Assembly (NCBI RefSeq): GCF_019774615.1
Contig: NZ_CP081496.1
Coordinates: 6,200,001 to 6,264,000 of the forward strand
Length of the DNA stretch: 64,000 bases
Direction of reading: 5' to 3'
DNA from: Streptomyces sp. BHT-5-2
GTDB taxonomy: Bacteria; Actinomycetota; Actinomycetes; Streptomycetales; Streptomycetaceae
Position numbers and translations under genes: made by a program. The notes under the pieces are model-generated. The model had not been told where the DNA came from. It did no database searches and saw nothing but the letters and a program-made list of their open reading frames with translations. Below are positions 24,735-33,948 of this stretch, in pieces (within the stretch, counting starts at the first letter, position 1; the number at the start of each line of letters is the position of its first letter).

Positions 24735-26814
24735 GGTCGGGGGGCCGGGGCGGGCGCGGTGTGGTGCGGGCCGGGGAGCGCGGCACCGGCTGGCGGGCGT
24801 CGCCGTCGTGCGGCTCCTCCCCGTCCGAGCCGCACAGCTCCGCCGACAACTCCTGGACGAGTTCGGTGAGATCGGTGGGCCGGTCCATGGTCCACCAGTC
24901 GCCGAGCAGCTGCGCCAGCGACTGCTGACGGGCCGCCGAGAGCCGCTCCGCGGCCTCCCGCCCCCGGTCGGTCAGCAGCAGCATCAGCCCCTCGCGCTGC
25001 GCCAGTCCGCGTTCCTCGATCTGCCGGACGCCCTCGGTGATCACGCCGAGCGGCACCCGGCTGCGCTCCGCCAGCAGCCCCGGCTCCACCGAGCCGCAGC
25101 GCCGGATGCGCAACACCAGCCAGCTGGCGGCCGGTTTGAGGTCCAGGCCGGCACGGGCGGTGATCTTCTCGTAGATGTCCTTGCGGCCCTCCATGCTGCC
25201 CAGTTTCGAGAGCGCGCGGGCGACCTCCTCACGGGAGGACCGCTCGACGGGGTTGGAACAGAGGACCTCGCTGGTGTCGGGGGCGGTGACGCTGCCGCGC
25301 AGCGGCTCCTCCTTCAGGAACCAGGCCAGGGCGAAGGCGACGAGGACGACCGGGGCGGCGTAGAGGAAGACGTCGGTGATGGAGGTGGAGTAGGCACCGA
25401 GGACGCCGGCGGCCTGCGCGGGCGGCAGTTTGCCGATCGTCCGCGGGTCCTGGGCGATCGACGACGGCGAGACGCCGGGCGGCAGCGTCGCGCCGGAGAG
25501 GACGTCGGCGATCCGCGGGCCGAGCCGGCTCGCGAAGATCGTGCCGAAGATGGAGACGCCGAACGAGGCGCCGATCGAGCGGAAGAAGGTGGCGCCCGAG
25601 GTGGCCACCCCGAGGTCCTCGTAGGGCACGGCGTTCTGCACGATGAGGACGAGGACCTGCATGACCAGGCCGAGCCCGAAGCCGAAGACGAAGAAGTAGG
25701 TGCTCATCAGGGCGACGCCGCTGGACGGGTCGAGCCGGTGCAGGAGCAGCAGGCCGAGGGTGACCACGGCGGTGCCGGCGATGGGGAAGACCTTGTAGTG
25801 GCCGGTGCGGGAGACGATCTGCCCGGAGGCCGTCGAGGAGAGCAGCATGCCGAACACCATCGGCAGCATGTGCACACCGGACAGGGTCGGCGAGACCCGC
25901 TGGACGACCTGCAGGAACGTCGGCAGGTACGTCATCGAGCCGAACATCGCGAAGCCGATGACGAAGCCGATGACCGCGCAGAGCGTGAAAGTACGCAGGG
26001 TGAACAGCCGCAGCGGGATGACGGGTTCGGCGGCCCGGCGCTCGACGAGGACGAACGCGGCGAGCAGCACCGCACCGAGCCCGGCGAGCAGGGCGGTCTG
26101 CCAGGAGGCCCACGGGTAGCTGACGCCGCCCAGCGAGGTCATCAGGACCAGGCAGACGGCGACCGCGGCGATCAGCGCGGTGCCCAGGTAGTCGATGCGG
26201 TGCGGGGTGCGGCGGACCGGTATGTGCAGCGCGACCGCGATGACGACCAGCGCGACGGCTCCGATGGGGACGTTGACGTAGAAGACCCAGCGCCAGCTGA
26301 GGTGGTCCACGAACAGCCCGCCGAGCAGCGGCCCGAGGACGCTGCTGCCGCCGAACACGGCGCCGAACAGCCCCTGGTACCTGCCGCGTTCGCGGGGCGG
26401 CACGATGTCGCCGACGATCGCCATCGACAGCACGATCAGGCCGCCGCCGCCCAGCCCCTGGAGCGCCCGGAAACCGATCAACTCGCCCATGTTCCGCGCG
26501 ATGCCGCAGAGCACCGAACCGATCAGGAAGATCACGATGGCCGTCTGGAACAGCTTCTTGCGGCCGTACTGGTCGCCGAGCTTGCCCCACAGGGGCGTCG
26601 CGGCCGTGGACGCCAGCAGATAGGCGGTGACCACCCAGGAGAGGTGGTCCAGGCCGCCGAGATCGCTGACGATGGTGGGCAGCGCGGTGGCGACGATGGT
26701 CTGGTCGAGTGCCGCGATGAGCAAACCGAGCAGCAGCGCGCCTATCGGGACGAGGATCGTCCGCCGGGACCGGTCCTCGCCGGCGACGGCGGGAGCGCCG
26801 GTGTCCTGCGCCAT
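24724..26814 (-). CDS. DHA2-family multidrug exporter fused to a MarR-like winged helix
   Basis: The protein has about 696 residues. Residues 1-530 form a 14-helix EmrB/QacA-type H+ antiporter: ALDQTIVATALPTI (motif D), WGKLGDQYGRKK (motif A), GLGGGGLIVLSMAIVGD (motif C region). Residues of about 560-670 look like a MarR-type winged helix: AASWLVLRIRRCG, VPLGVITEGVRQIEERGLAQREGLMLLLTDRGREAAERL. The tail is Arg/Pro-rich. Such fusions occur in Streptomyces; the cytoplasmic domain could sense ligand or regulate export. The frame is open upstream to 27898, but ATG at 26814 starts the conserved protein. Confidence 0.88.
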   Translation of the reverse strand: MAQDTGAPAVAGEDRSRRTILVPIGALLLGLLIAALDQTIVATALPTIVSDLGGLDHLSWVVTAYLLASTAATPLWGKLGDQYGRKKLFQTAIVIFLIGSVLCGIARNMGELIGFRALQGLGGGGLIVLSMAIVGDIVPPRERGRYQGLFGAVFGGSSVLGPLLGGLFVDHLSWRWVFYVNVPIGAVALVVIAVALHIPVRRTPHRIDYLGTALIAAVAVCLVLMTSLGGVSYPWASWQTALLAGLGAVLLAAFVLVERRAAEPVIPLRLFTLRTFTLCAVIGFVIGFAMFGSMTYLPTFLQVVQRVSPTLSGVHMLPMVFGMLLSSTASGQIVSRTGHYKVFPIAGTAVVTLGLLLLHRLDPSSGVALMSTYFFVFGFGLGLVMQVLVLIVQNAVPYEDLGVATSGATFFRSIGASFGVSIFGTIFASRLGPRIADVLSGATLPPGVSPSSIAQDPRTIGKLPPAQAAGVLGAYSTSITDVFLYAAPVVLVAFALAWFLKEEPLRGSVTAPDTSEVLCSNPVERSSREEVARALSKLGSMEGRKDIYEKITARAGLDLKPAASWLVLRIRRCGSVEPGLLAERSRVPLGVITEGVRQIEERGLAQREGLMLLLTDRGREAAERLSAARQQSLAQLLGDWWTMDRPTDLTELVQELSAELCGSDGEEPHDGDARQPVPRSPARTTPRPPRPPDLTK

Positions 26815-27212
26815 GAGCGTCGTCTCCCTCGTGTCCGGCGTGATCTTTCCTCGGGGCGGGCGCCGGCGCTTGGGGTGGGCGTCGGCGCGTACGACCGCGC
26901 CCGGTCGGCTTCCCGGCCCTCCGGGCTTCCCTCCATCGTGGGCGGTTCCACCCGATATGGCCCGCCGAGGGGACGGTGAGGAGGCGGCGAGGGGGATGAG
27001 GAGACGGAAGCGAGGACGGGCGAGGGGACGGGCGAGGGGGGTGAAGGCGCCCCGGGCGGTTGTGGTGGATGTGGTGGAGCGCCTGCGAGGGCGACGGTCG
27101 CTCTGCATAATCGGCTGCCGGTTCGCGCCTCCGAAGACCTCCGGAGAAGACTTCCAGAGGGCCTCCGGAGACCTCCGGAGACGGGACCACTCGTACAGAG
27201 AGGGGACCACTC
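26815..27212. other. Divergent intergenic region
   Basis: No gene is supported. It contains purine-rich repeats (around 26965-27050) and a direct repeat GGGACCACTCGT at 27182-27193 and 27201-27212, immediately before the next start codon. It should hold the two divergent promoters. Confidence 0.5.
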
Positions 27213-28259
27213 GTGACGGCAGCAGCCACCTGCCCGCACTGCTTCGCCCCGGTCCGCGGGGACGGCCGGCCGACCTGCCTGTGCGCGGCGGTCGGAGCGG
27301 ACGACTTTGATCCGCTGCGCTTACGGCCGTACGTCTCACTGCCGGACGACGGCGACGGGGCCCGCGACGGGGAGGGGGCAGGAGAGGGGGGTGCCGATCT
27401 CGGCGGCAGGGACGGCCCCGGTCCCGCTTCCGGCCCCGATTCCGGTTCCGGCCCCGATTCCGGTTCCGGCTCCGGCTCCGCTTCCGGCTTTGGCGGAGTC
27501 CGCCGCTCCGCCGGTCTGGCTTCCAGGACTTTCCATACGTCCGGCCCGTTCCCCGAGGAGGGGACGTCGTCCGCACCCTTCCCCGTGGGCGCGCCCCTAC
27601 CGGTGGTCACGCCCCTCGCCCCGGCCACCGGGCAGGACACCACTCCGCACCCCCCGATATCCGGCTCCGGTCCTCCCGCCTCCACCGGGCGCCGGCGTGC
27701 CCGGCCCGCCGTACTGGCCGTCACCGGCGCCGCCGTGGCCGCCGCGGCGATCGTGATCGGCACCGGGGCGCTCCCTGGCGGCGACCGCGACCGTGCGGCG
27801 CCCCCGGACGACGGCGCCACCGCCCCCACCGCGGCCGTCCCGACCACCGCCGGCCCCACCACCTCAGCGTCGGTGCCCGTCCGCCCCGCCCCCGCCACCT
27901 CGCGCTCCAGGGCTCCCGGACCCCCGCCCCGCCCCTCCCGGTCACCGGCTCCTCCCCCGCCGCCCCCGGTACGGGCGTCCGGCAGCGTCGCCTTCCCACC
28001 GGGCGATCCCTCCCCCAGCGCGGCGCCGAGCGGGCCGATCGTGCTCCGCGAGGGCTCCAGCGGCCCCGAGGTGGTCGAACTCCAGGAGCGCCTACGACAG
28101 ATGGCGCTCTATACGGGCACGGCGGACGGCCTGTACGGCGCCGCGGTTCGGGACGCGGTGGCGCGCTACCAGCGGACCTACGGGGTGCACGGCGACCCGG
28201 ACGGCGTCTACGGGGCCCCGACCCGGACGTCCCTGGAGGCACGCACCCGGCAGCCGTGA
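27213..28259 (+). CDS. Membrane-anchored peptidoglycan-binding-domain protein with N-terminal Cys motif
   Basis: This 348-residue protein opens with a zinc-ribbon-like CPHCFAPVRGDGRPTCLC. A Gly/Ser/Asp repeat region (encoded by a repeated CCGATTCCGGTTCCGG-type unit around 27425-27480) follows. One transmembrane helix lies at about residues 168-190 (AVLAVTGAAVAAAAIVIG), then a long Pro-rich extracellular linker. A C-terminal PG_binding_1 domain ends it (GSSGPEVVELQERLRQMALY, GLYGAAVRDAVARYQRTYGV). It likely links the cytoplasm and the cell wall. GTG at 27213 is preceded by AGAGGGG. Confidence 0.82.
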   Translation: MTAAATCPHCFAPVRGDGRPTCLCAAVGADDFDPLRLRPYVSLPDDGDGARDGEGAGEGGADLGGRDGPGPASGPDSGSGPDSGSGSGSASGFGGVRRSAGLASRTFHTSGPFPEEGTSSAPFPVGAPLPVVTPLAPATGQDTTPHPPISGSGPPASTGRRRARPAVLAVTGAAVAAAAIVIGTGALPGGDRDRAAPPDDGATAPTAAVPTTAGPTTSASVPVRPAPATSRSRAPGPPPRPSRSPAPPPPPPVRASGSVAFPPGDPSPSAAPSGPIVLREGSSGPEVVELQERLRQMALYTGTADGLYGAAVRDAVARYQRTYGVHGDPDGVYGAPTRTSLEARTRQP

Positions 28260-28406
28260 GCCCAACCCCGCGTCGGGCACGCCCCGACCTGTCACAGACC
28301 CGACAAGAGGCGACATGTCCACCGGACCGTGACGAATGCCATGCCAGTCGGGGGCGTCAGGCGGTTGTCGCGCCGGCACCCGTTTTGTATCGTGAAAAAA
28401 CAAAGT

Positions 28407-28442
28407 GGTTCCGCCCGCACTCCCTGACCGGCGGGCGGGACC
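28407..28442. other. Inverted repeat in the HAD-gene leader
   Basis: GGTTCCGCCCGC pairs with GCGGGCGGGACC with one mismatch. On the minus strand it is followed by a T-rich run, but no minus-strand gene ends here. It may be a leader hairpin of the HAD gene. Confidence 0.4.
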
Positions 28443-28527
28443 GCTTGTGTTCTCGCCCTGCATTTCCCTGCTTTCCCTGCACGTCCTGACAGTTCGCTGC
28501 CAGCCCCTCGCGCCCAGGAGCCCGCCG

Positions 28528-29190
28528 ATGACGGCCACCACCACGCTCATAGCCCGCGCCCTGCTGCTGGACATGGACTCGACGATCGTGAACTCCGAGG
28601 CCGTCGTGGAGCGCTGCTGGCGACGCTGGGCGGCCGAGCAGTCGCTGCCCGCGGAGGACGTCCTCAAGGTCGTCCACGGGCGGCAGGGCTGGGCCACCAT
28701 GGCAGCGCTGCTGCCGGACCGCCCCATGGAGCAGAACCACGCGGACAACCGCCGGATGCTGGAGCAGGAGACCGCCGACCTGGAGGGCGTGGTGCCGGTG
28801 GTCGGCGCCCCCGCCTTCATGGCCGCCCTCGCCCGGCTCCCGCACGCCCTGGTGACCAGCGCCGACGCCGCGCTGGCCAAGGCCCGTATGGGCGCCGCCG
28901 GACTGCCCATGCCGGACGTCCGGATCACCGCGGAGTGCGTGAGCGCCAGCAAGCCGGACCCGGAGGGCTTCCTCAAGGGCGCCGCCGAACTGGGCTTCGC
29001 CCCCGAGGACTGCCTGGTCTTCGAGGACTCCGAGGCGGGCATCCAGGCCGGCCGGGCCGCCGGGATGCGGGTCGTCGGCGTCGGCGACCGCGCCGCCGCG
29101 TTCGGCCCCACCGCCCACGTCCGCGACCTCGACCAGGTTCGCATCGAGGGCCTGGTGGACGGCGGGATCGCCGTCCGGATCACGGCCTGA
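28528..29190 (+). CDS. HAD-family phosphatase (sugar-phosphatase-like)
   Basis: This 220-residue HAD-IA hydrolase has motif I LLLDMDSTIVNSE (nucleophile and general-acid Asp), motif II LVTSADA, the Lys in SASKPDPEGFLKGA (motif III) and motif IV CLVFEDSEAGIQAG. The order and spacing fit glycerol-3-phosphatase or sugar phosphatases of the DOG/GPP type. ATG at 28528 follows CCCAGGAG. The gene seems monocistronic, with a strong hairpin at 29244. The natural substrate is unknown. Confidence 0.88.
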   Translation: MTATTTLIARALLLDMDSTIVNSEAVVERCWRRWAAEQSLPAEDVLKVVHGRQGWATMAALLPDRPMEQNHADNRRMLEQETADLEGVVPVVGAPAFMAALARLPHALVTSADAALAKARMGAAGLPMPDVRITAECVSASKPDPEGFLKGAAELGFAPEDCLVFEDSEAGIQAGRAAGMRVVGVGDRAAAFGPTAHVRDLDQVRIEGLVDGGIAVRITA

Positions 29191-29243
29191 GCCACCCCGC
29201 GGCCCCGCCGCCCCCGGGCCACGGCCCGCCACCCACCGCCCTC

Positions 29244-29283
29244 ACTGATGGCCGGTGCGCTCTCCCGCGCACCGGCCATCAGT
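29244..29283 (+). terminator. Hairpin terminator after the HAD phosphatase
   Basis: A perfect 17-bp stem (29244-29260 with 29267-29283) and a 6-base loop. Confidence 0.8.
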
Positions 29284-29364
29284 CATGTCGGCACTCCGTG
29301 CCCTCGACGCCACCCCTGCCCCCCTTGGTTCGGACCAATAGGTTCCCTATTCATCGAATGTTGA

Positions 29365-29398
29365 ACTTGCAAGTACTAGTTAGGTCGGCCTAATCTCG
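29365..29398. promoter_or_regulatory. Dyads upstream of doxX, one resembling an iron box
   Basis: ACTTGCAAGT (29365-29374) is a perfect palindrome. TTAGGTCGGCCTAATCTCG (29380-29398) agrees with 13-14 of 19 positions of the DtxR/IdeR-type iron box and holds the dyad TTAGG-TCGG-CCTAA. The region is AT-richer than its surroundings and likely the promoter. Confidence 0.4.
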
Positions 29399-29463
29399 AA
29401 GACTCCGACGGGCGCGCCCGTCCCCCGCGTCCGTTCGCCCCCCGAAAACCTAGGAGTCACCCC

Positions 29464-29934
29464 ATGTCCGCTCCCCTCAACTCCTTCACCGAAAAAAACC
29501 GGCCGCACGTCCTGGCGCTCTTCCGCGTCGTCGTCGGCCTGCTCTTCGCCAGCCACGGCGCCTCCTCGCTGTTCGGCATCCTCGGCGGCGCGATGGGGGC
29601 CGGCCCCGGCCACACCATCCCGACCGGCACCTGGCCCGGCTGGTACGCCGCGGTCATCCAGCTGGCCGCCGGCCTCCTGGTCATCCTGGGCCTGGGCACC
29701 CGCGCCGCGGCCTTCGTCAGCTCCGGCTCGATGGCATACGCCTACTTCTCGATGCACCAGCCGAACGCGCTGTGGCCGATACAGAACGGCGGCGAGGCGG
29801 CCGCGATGTTCGCCTGGGCGTTCCTGCTGATCGTCTTCACCGGCCCCGGCTCCTGGGCGCTGGACCGGCTCTTCTTCGGCGGTTCGGCGCAGCAGCAGGC
29901 GCCCGCCGCCGAGCGCGCGCCGAGCACCGTCTGA
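29464..29934 (+). CDS. DoxX-family membrane protein
   Basis: This 156-residue protein has four predicted transmembrane helices. It begins with RPHVLALFRVVVGLLFASHGASSLFG and includes AAVIQLAAGLLVILGLGTRAAAFV, the usual DoxX pattern. Family members take part in redox or oxidative-stress responses in the membrane, sometimes with SodA and thiosulfate:quinone partners; nothing nearby fixes the role. It is monocistronic, with a hairpin after it. Confidence 0.88.
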   Translation: MSAPLNSFTEKNRPHVLALFRVVVGLLFASHGASSLFGILGGAMGAGPGHTIPTGTWPGWYAAVIQLAAGLLVILGLGTRAAAFVSSGSMAYAYFSMHQPNALWPIQNGGEAAAMFAWAFLLIVFTGPGSWALDRLFFGGSAQQQAPAAERAPSTV

Positions 29935-29961
29935 CGCACCTCGACGGCCGTCGACGGCCGG

Positions 29962-30002
29962 CCATGGGCCGGGGCGAAGCGTTTCGCCGCCCCGGCCCAT
30001 GG
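29962..30002 (+). terminator. Hairpin terminator after doxX
   Basis: CCATGGGCCGGGGC (from 29962) pairs with GCCCCGGCCCATGG (29989-30002). Confidence 0.75.
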
Positions 30003-30028
30003 TGTGTTTCCGGCCAGGCGTACGCTGT

Positions 30029-30733
30029 ATGGCCGTAGTGCCGCCCCTGCCGCGCCGAGCGACGTCGCGGCGGGTTCGGACCGGGAGCAGGACGTTGTTG
30101 GAAAGCCTGGGGTCGCTGAGCGGCACCCCGTGGGTGTACGTGGTGGTCAGCCTCTCGATCGTCCTCGACGTCTTCGTCCCGATCCTGCCGAGCGGGGTCC
30201 TGGTGATCACCGCGGCCACCACGGCCGCCGGCTACGGCCCCGCCGCCGACGTCGCCGCCACCGTCCAGACCGGGAACCACCTGGCCGAAATGGCCTTCCT
30301 GGTGCTCTGCGCGGCGGCCGCCTCGGTCCTCGGCGACCTGGTCGCCTACCGGCTGGCCTGGCGCGGCGGAGACCGCTTCGACCGCGCCATCGGCCGCTCC
30401 CGACGGCTGTCCGCGGCCCAGCAGCGGCTGGGCGCCGCGCTCACCCGGGGCGGCGGCGGGATCGTCGTGCTGGCCCGTTTCGCGCCCGCCGGACGCTCCG
30501 TGGTCAGCCTGGGCGCCGGGGTGGCCCACCGGACAGCGCGCGAGTTCCTGCCCTGGTCGGCGCTGGCCGGGCTGGTCTGGGCCGCCTACAGCGTCAGCCT
30601 GGGCTACTTCGGCGGCCACTGGCTCGGCACCTCCTGGGTGAGCACCGCCCTGGCCGTCCTCGCACTCTTCGTCGCCGGCTCGGTGGCCGCCTACCTCGTC
30701 CGACGCCCGGAGCGGGAGACCGCCGCACACTGA
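30029..30733 (+). CDS. DedA-family (SNARE-associated) membrane protein
   Basis: The protein has about 234 residues. A re-entrant region VLDVFVPILPSGVLVITAATTA is followed by the DedA pattern with conserved Arg and Gly residues: GDLVAYRLAWRGGDR, and FAPAGRSVVSLGAGVAHRTAREFLPW, which corresponds to the family F/R-x3-R...G motif. Members act in undecaprenyl-phosphate or phospholipid recycling and membrane-potential homeostasis. The start is uncertain: ATG 30029, GTG 30038 (possibly leaderless behind TACGCT), or a TTG near 30095. Confidence 0.82.
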   Translation: MAVVPPLPRRATSRRVRTGSRTLLESLGSLSGTPWVYVVVSLSIVLDVFVPILPSGVLVITAATTAAGYGPAADVAATVQTGNHLAEMAFLVLCAAAASVLGDLVAYRLAWRGGDRFDRAIGRSRRLSAAQQRLGAALTRGGGGIVVLARFAPAGRSVVSLGAGVAHRTAREFLPWSALAGLVWAAYSVSLGYFGGHWLGTSWVSTALAVLALFVAGSVAAYLVRRPERETAAH

Positions 30734-30795
30734 CCGGCGGGCGGCCGCGGCGCGAGCCGGCGGCCCGCGTCCCGCAACGTCCGGTGGCGCCCGTC

Positions 30796-31749
30796 TCACG
30801 TCCCGGAGGCACCCGTCGAACCACTGTCCCCGGTGCCACCGTCCCCCGCACCGCCACCCTCGGCCGGCGTCTCCGGCACCACGGCGACCGGGCAGACCGC
30901 GTGCAGCAGTACCGCGTGCGCCACCGAGCCCAGCCGCGGGCCGATCGGCAACCGGCGCCGGTGCCGTGCCACCACGACCAGATCGCTGCCGGCGGACGCC
31001 GCCACCAACTGCCCGGCGGCGTCCTCGGCGCGCAGCCGCACCGCCACCTCGACCTCCGGGTGCCGGGCCCGGTGCGGAGCGAGCGCGCCCACCAACTGCA
31101 CGCCGAGCGCGTCCTCGTACTGCTGCTGCGTGCCCTCGTAGACGGCCACGTACTCGAAGGCGGGCGGCAGCAGCATCGGCCAGGCATAGCCGGAGACGAC
31201 CCGGAGACGGGCGCCCCGCCGGGCCGCCTCGGCGAACGCGAAACCGACCGCGGCGGGCTCGTCGGAGGAGGGGTCCATGCCCAGCGTCACCTGCCGGACG
31301 GCCGGCGGCACCGCCTCGCCGTCCGGGCCCCGCTCGGTGCCGGCGCGGTCCGGACGCGGCACCACCACGACCGGGCAGGCGGACCGGGCGGCACAGGCCA
31401 GGCCGTTGGAACCGAGCAGCAGACTGGCGAAGCCGCCCCGGCCGCGTGATCCGAGGACCAGCAGCCGGCCCTCGGCGCCGAGCGCGGGCAGCTCGGCGTC
31501 GGCCAGCCCGCTCAGCCCGCGGAACGCCACCTCCGGCAGCCCGGCGAGGAACGGCCGGTCCCGCAGCTCGGTCAGCACCGGGTCGCCGCCCTGCTCGCCG
31601 GCCGCGGCCCGCTCCGCGGTGGCGTACGGCCAGACGTGCACCACCTGGAGCGGCGCCGACCGCGCCCGGGCCGCTTCCGCCGCCCAGCGCAACGCCCGCT
31701 CGCTGTCCGGCGATCCGTCCACGCCGACAATGACCGGCAAGGTGCCCAT
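30796..31749 (-). CDS. Tandem universal stress protein
   Basis: This 317-residue protein consists of two UspA domains. Domain one starts PVIVGVDGSPDSERALRWAA and has the ATP-binding motif GSRGRGGFASLLLGS, an intact G-2x-G-9x-GS. In domain two the corresponding segment (RHRRRLPIGPRLGSVAHAV) has lost the first glycines, so it probably does not bind ATP. ATG at 31749 follows GGAGG. The C-terminus is Gly/Thr/Ser-rich. The gene is convergent with dedA. Confidence 0.92.
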   Translation of the reverse strand: MGTLPVIVGVDGSPDSERALRWAAEAARARSAPLQVVHVWPYATAERAAAGEQGGDPVLTELRDRPFLAGLPEVAFRGLSGLADAELPALGAEGRLLVLGSRGRGGFASLLLGSNGLACAARSACPVVVVPRPDRAGTERGPDGEAVPPAVRQVTLGMDPSSDEPAAVGFAFAEAARRGARLRVVSGYAWPMLLPPAFEYVAVYEGTQQQYEDALGVQLVGALAPHRARHPEVEVAVRLRAEDAAGQLVAASAGSDLVVVARHRRRLPIGPRLGSVAHAVLLHAVCPVAVVPETPAEGGGAGDGGTGDSGSTGASGT

Positions 31750-32109
31750 ACACGCCTCCACCAGGAACTCGCATCCGTATCCGTCGACGGGCACCGGCCC
31801 ACTGCCACCCGCATGCGGCCGCGCCCGTACACCCGCGACGCAGCGGCGGTGGGTCGGCACGCCCCACGTCGTCCATTTCGGTGCAGCGTCCCGCCTATCA
31901 GCGAAATGCGCCTTTCAAACTAACCAGGAGCTTTCGCGACTTTCACGGCTTTCGACCGGCTGCCCCCATCCTTCCCCCCGTCCCTGCGCCCCTGACAGGG
32001 ACAAAGGTCCCGCCCCCGGCACGGAGTAGAGTCGAACGTCACCACCCCGCCCCCACCCTCCTCCCCACCGGGGGCGCGGGCCCGAACCACTGACGCGAGG
32101 CACACTGCG
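31750..32109. other. Divergent intergenic region
   Basis: Between the universal stress protein and the methyltransferase. I see no gene, only a few short TTTCG-type direct repeats around 31932-31955. Confidence 0.5.
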
Positions 32110-33273
32110 GTGAACCACCCCCCGGTCGTCGAATGGACCGAGGACGAGCAGGTCCGTACCGCCCGTTGGCGTTCCGAGAACGGCGCCCGGCCACCCCGCC
32201 GGATCGTCGTCGCGGACGACCGCACCCGGGCCGACGAGGCGTACCGGCTCGCCTGCGAGGGCACCGCGCTCCTGTGGCGCGGCGACTTCCACAACGCCCG
32301 CCAGCTGCTGACCGCGCTGGCCCGCCGCGTGGACCGCCGCCCGCGCAAGGCCGCACCCGCCGACGTCACCGAGGCGTTCCACCTGCACCGCGCCGCCCAG
32401 AACCAGCGCGCCCGGATCCTCGGCATGCTGCTGATCCCGCTGAGCGCGGACCTGGCCGTCCCGTTGCACCGCGCCCCCGACGTCCGCGAGGCATGCACCC
32501 GCGCCTACGGCCCGCCGGACGGCACGGAGCTGCCCGCCGGCGCCACCGGGGACACGGCCACCCTGGTCTCCCTACGGGAGCTGCTCGCCCTGATCGGCGC
32601 CAACGAATGGCGCCGCAAGGGCGTGGAGATCCCGGCCCTCGGCGGCGACCGGATCCATCCGCACTACGGGGTCTTCTCCCCGGCCCGCGGCGAGTACGTC
32701 GACCTGGTCGCCGGGGCCCCGCTGCCCGGCCGGGAGCTGGCGTTCGACATCGGTACCGGCACCGGCGTGCTCGCGTCCGTACTGGCCCGGCGCGGCGTGC
32801 GGCGGATCGTGGCCACCGACCAGGACCCGCGCGCCCTGGCCTGCGCCCGGGAGAACACCGAACGACTGGGCGTCGCGGACCAGGTGGAGGTCGTCGAAGC
32901 GGACCTCTTCCCCGCCGGCCGGGCCCCGCTCGTCGTCTGCAACCCCCCGTGGGTGCCCGCCAAGCCCACCTCCCCCGTGGAGTACGCGGTCTACGACCCC
33001 GGCAACCGGATGCTGCACGGCTTCCTGACCGGTCTGGCCGACCATCTGACCCCCGGCGGCGAGGGCTGGCTGATCCTCTCCGACCTGGCCGAACACCTCG
33101 GTCTGCGGTCGCGCGACGAACTCCTCGACGCCGTCGCCCGGGGCGGCCTGACCGTCCTCGGCCGGCTCGACATCGCACCCCGTCACCCGCGCGCCCGCGA
33201 CGCCTCCGACCCGCTGCACGTGGCCCGCGCCGCCGAGGTCACGTCCCTGTGGCGACTGGGCGCGGCGGAGTAG
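32110..33273 (+). CDS. N5/N6-type methyltransferase with NPPW motif
   Basis: This 387-residue protein has a helical N-terminal domain of about 180 residues. The SAM-binding domain follows: AFDIGTGTGVLASVLARRG (motif I), ATDQDPRALACARENTERLG, and the catalytic VVCNPPWVP. NPPY/W marks methyltransferases acting on planar or amide nitrogens, such as HemK/PrmC or RsmC/TrmN-like enzymes. The GTG at 32110 is used. It stands alone. Whether the target is rRNA, tRNA or protein is not readable. Confidence 0.83.
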   Translation: MNHPPVVEWTEDEQVRTARWRSENGARPPRRIVVADDRTRADEAYRLACEGTALLWRGDFHNARQLLTALARRVDRRPRKAAPADVTEAFHLHRAAQNQRARILGMLLIPLSADLAVPLHRAPDVREACTRAYGPPDGTELPAGATGDTATLVSLRELLALIGANEWRRKGVEIPALGGDRIHPHYGVFSPARGEYVDLVAGAPLPGRELAFDIGTGTGVLASVLARRGVRRIVATDQDPRALACARENTERLGVADQVEVVEADLFPAGRAPLVVCNPPWVPAKPTSPVEYAVYDPGNRMLHGFLTGLADHLTPGGEGWLILSDLAEHLGLRSRDELLDAVARGGLTVLGRLDIAPRHPRARDASDPLHVARAAEVTSLWRLGAAE

Positions 33274-33363
33274 CCGGGGCGACGGGACGGGCAACGGGGC
33301 AGCGGAGGCACGGCGCGGACGGCGGACAGGCCCCGGGCCGGCGACGACACCCCCGTGGGCGCG

Positions 33364-33948
33364 CTACGTCCGCAGCCCGGCGCAGACCGTGCGCACGTAG
33401 CGGTGCCAGTCCCCCGCGCCGTTGCGGATCACCGCGGCCAGCCCGCACACCGCCATCACCACATCCGTGACCTCGGCGTCCGCCCGGACCGTGCCCTCCT
33501 CCTTGCCCCGGGCGAGGAGTTGCGCGGCGACCTCCTCCGCGCGCCGCCGCCCCTCCCCGGCCGGCTCGGTGGAGCCGAACGCCGCCTCGATCGCCGCGGA
33601 CAGTCCGCGCTCGGCGCTCAGCACCTCCCCGATGTGCGTGAGGTAGGCGGCCAGCCCCTCGGCGGCCGTCGGGCACGCCAGGCAGCGGCTGCGCCCGAAC
33701 TCGACGATCTCCGCCTGCCGTTGCTCCCCCACGGCGGCGATCAGCGCCGACCGGCTGGGGAAGTGGCGGTAGACCGTCCCGATCCCGACGCCCGCGGCGC
33801 GGGCGATCTCCGGCATCTGCGCCTCGTCGCCGGCCGCCCGGAACACCTCCCGCGCGGCCTCCAGCACCCGGCCGCGGTTGCGCTCGGCGTCGGCCCGCGG
33901 CCGGCGCTGCGGCCCGGAGGAGGCGGCGGGAACGGAGGTCGGGGACAT
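33364..33948 (-). CDS. TetR/AcrR-family regulator
   Basis: This 194-residue protein has an N-terminal HTH (about residues 20-65: RVLEAAREVFRAAG, MPEIARAAGVGIGTVYRHFPSRSALIAAV). The C-terminal ligand domain resembles SbtR-type TetR regulators (GLAAYLTHIGEVLSAERG; DVVMAVCGLAAVIRNGAGDWHRYV). It lies 107 bp from the divergent kinase gene, which may be its target, and is convergent with the methyltransferase. Confidence 0.88.
   Translation of the reverse strand: MSPTSVPAASSGPQRRPRADAERNRGRVLEAAREVFRAAGDEAQMPEIARAAGVGIGTVYRHFPSRSALIAAVGEQRQAEIVEFGRSRCLACPTAAEGLAAYLTHIGEVLSAERGLSAAIEAAFGSTEPAGEGRRRAEEVAAQLLARGKEEGTVRADAEVTDVVMAVCGLAAVIRNGAGDWHRYVRTVCAGLRT

Noticed and set aside
28407..28442. Rho-independent terminator for the peptidoglycan-binding-domain gene
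   Set aside because: The T-run is on the minus-strand side, where no gene ends; it is reported only as an inverted repeat.
29361..29374. Fifth KstR box (TTGAACTTGCAAGT) near doxX
   Set aside because: Only the AAC half-site fits; the second half is GCA instead of GTT.
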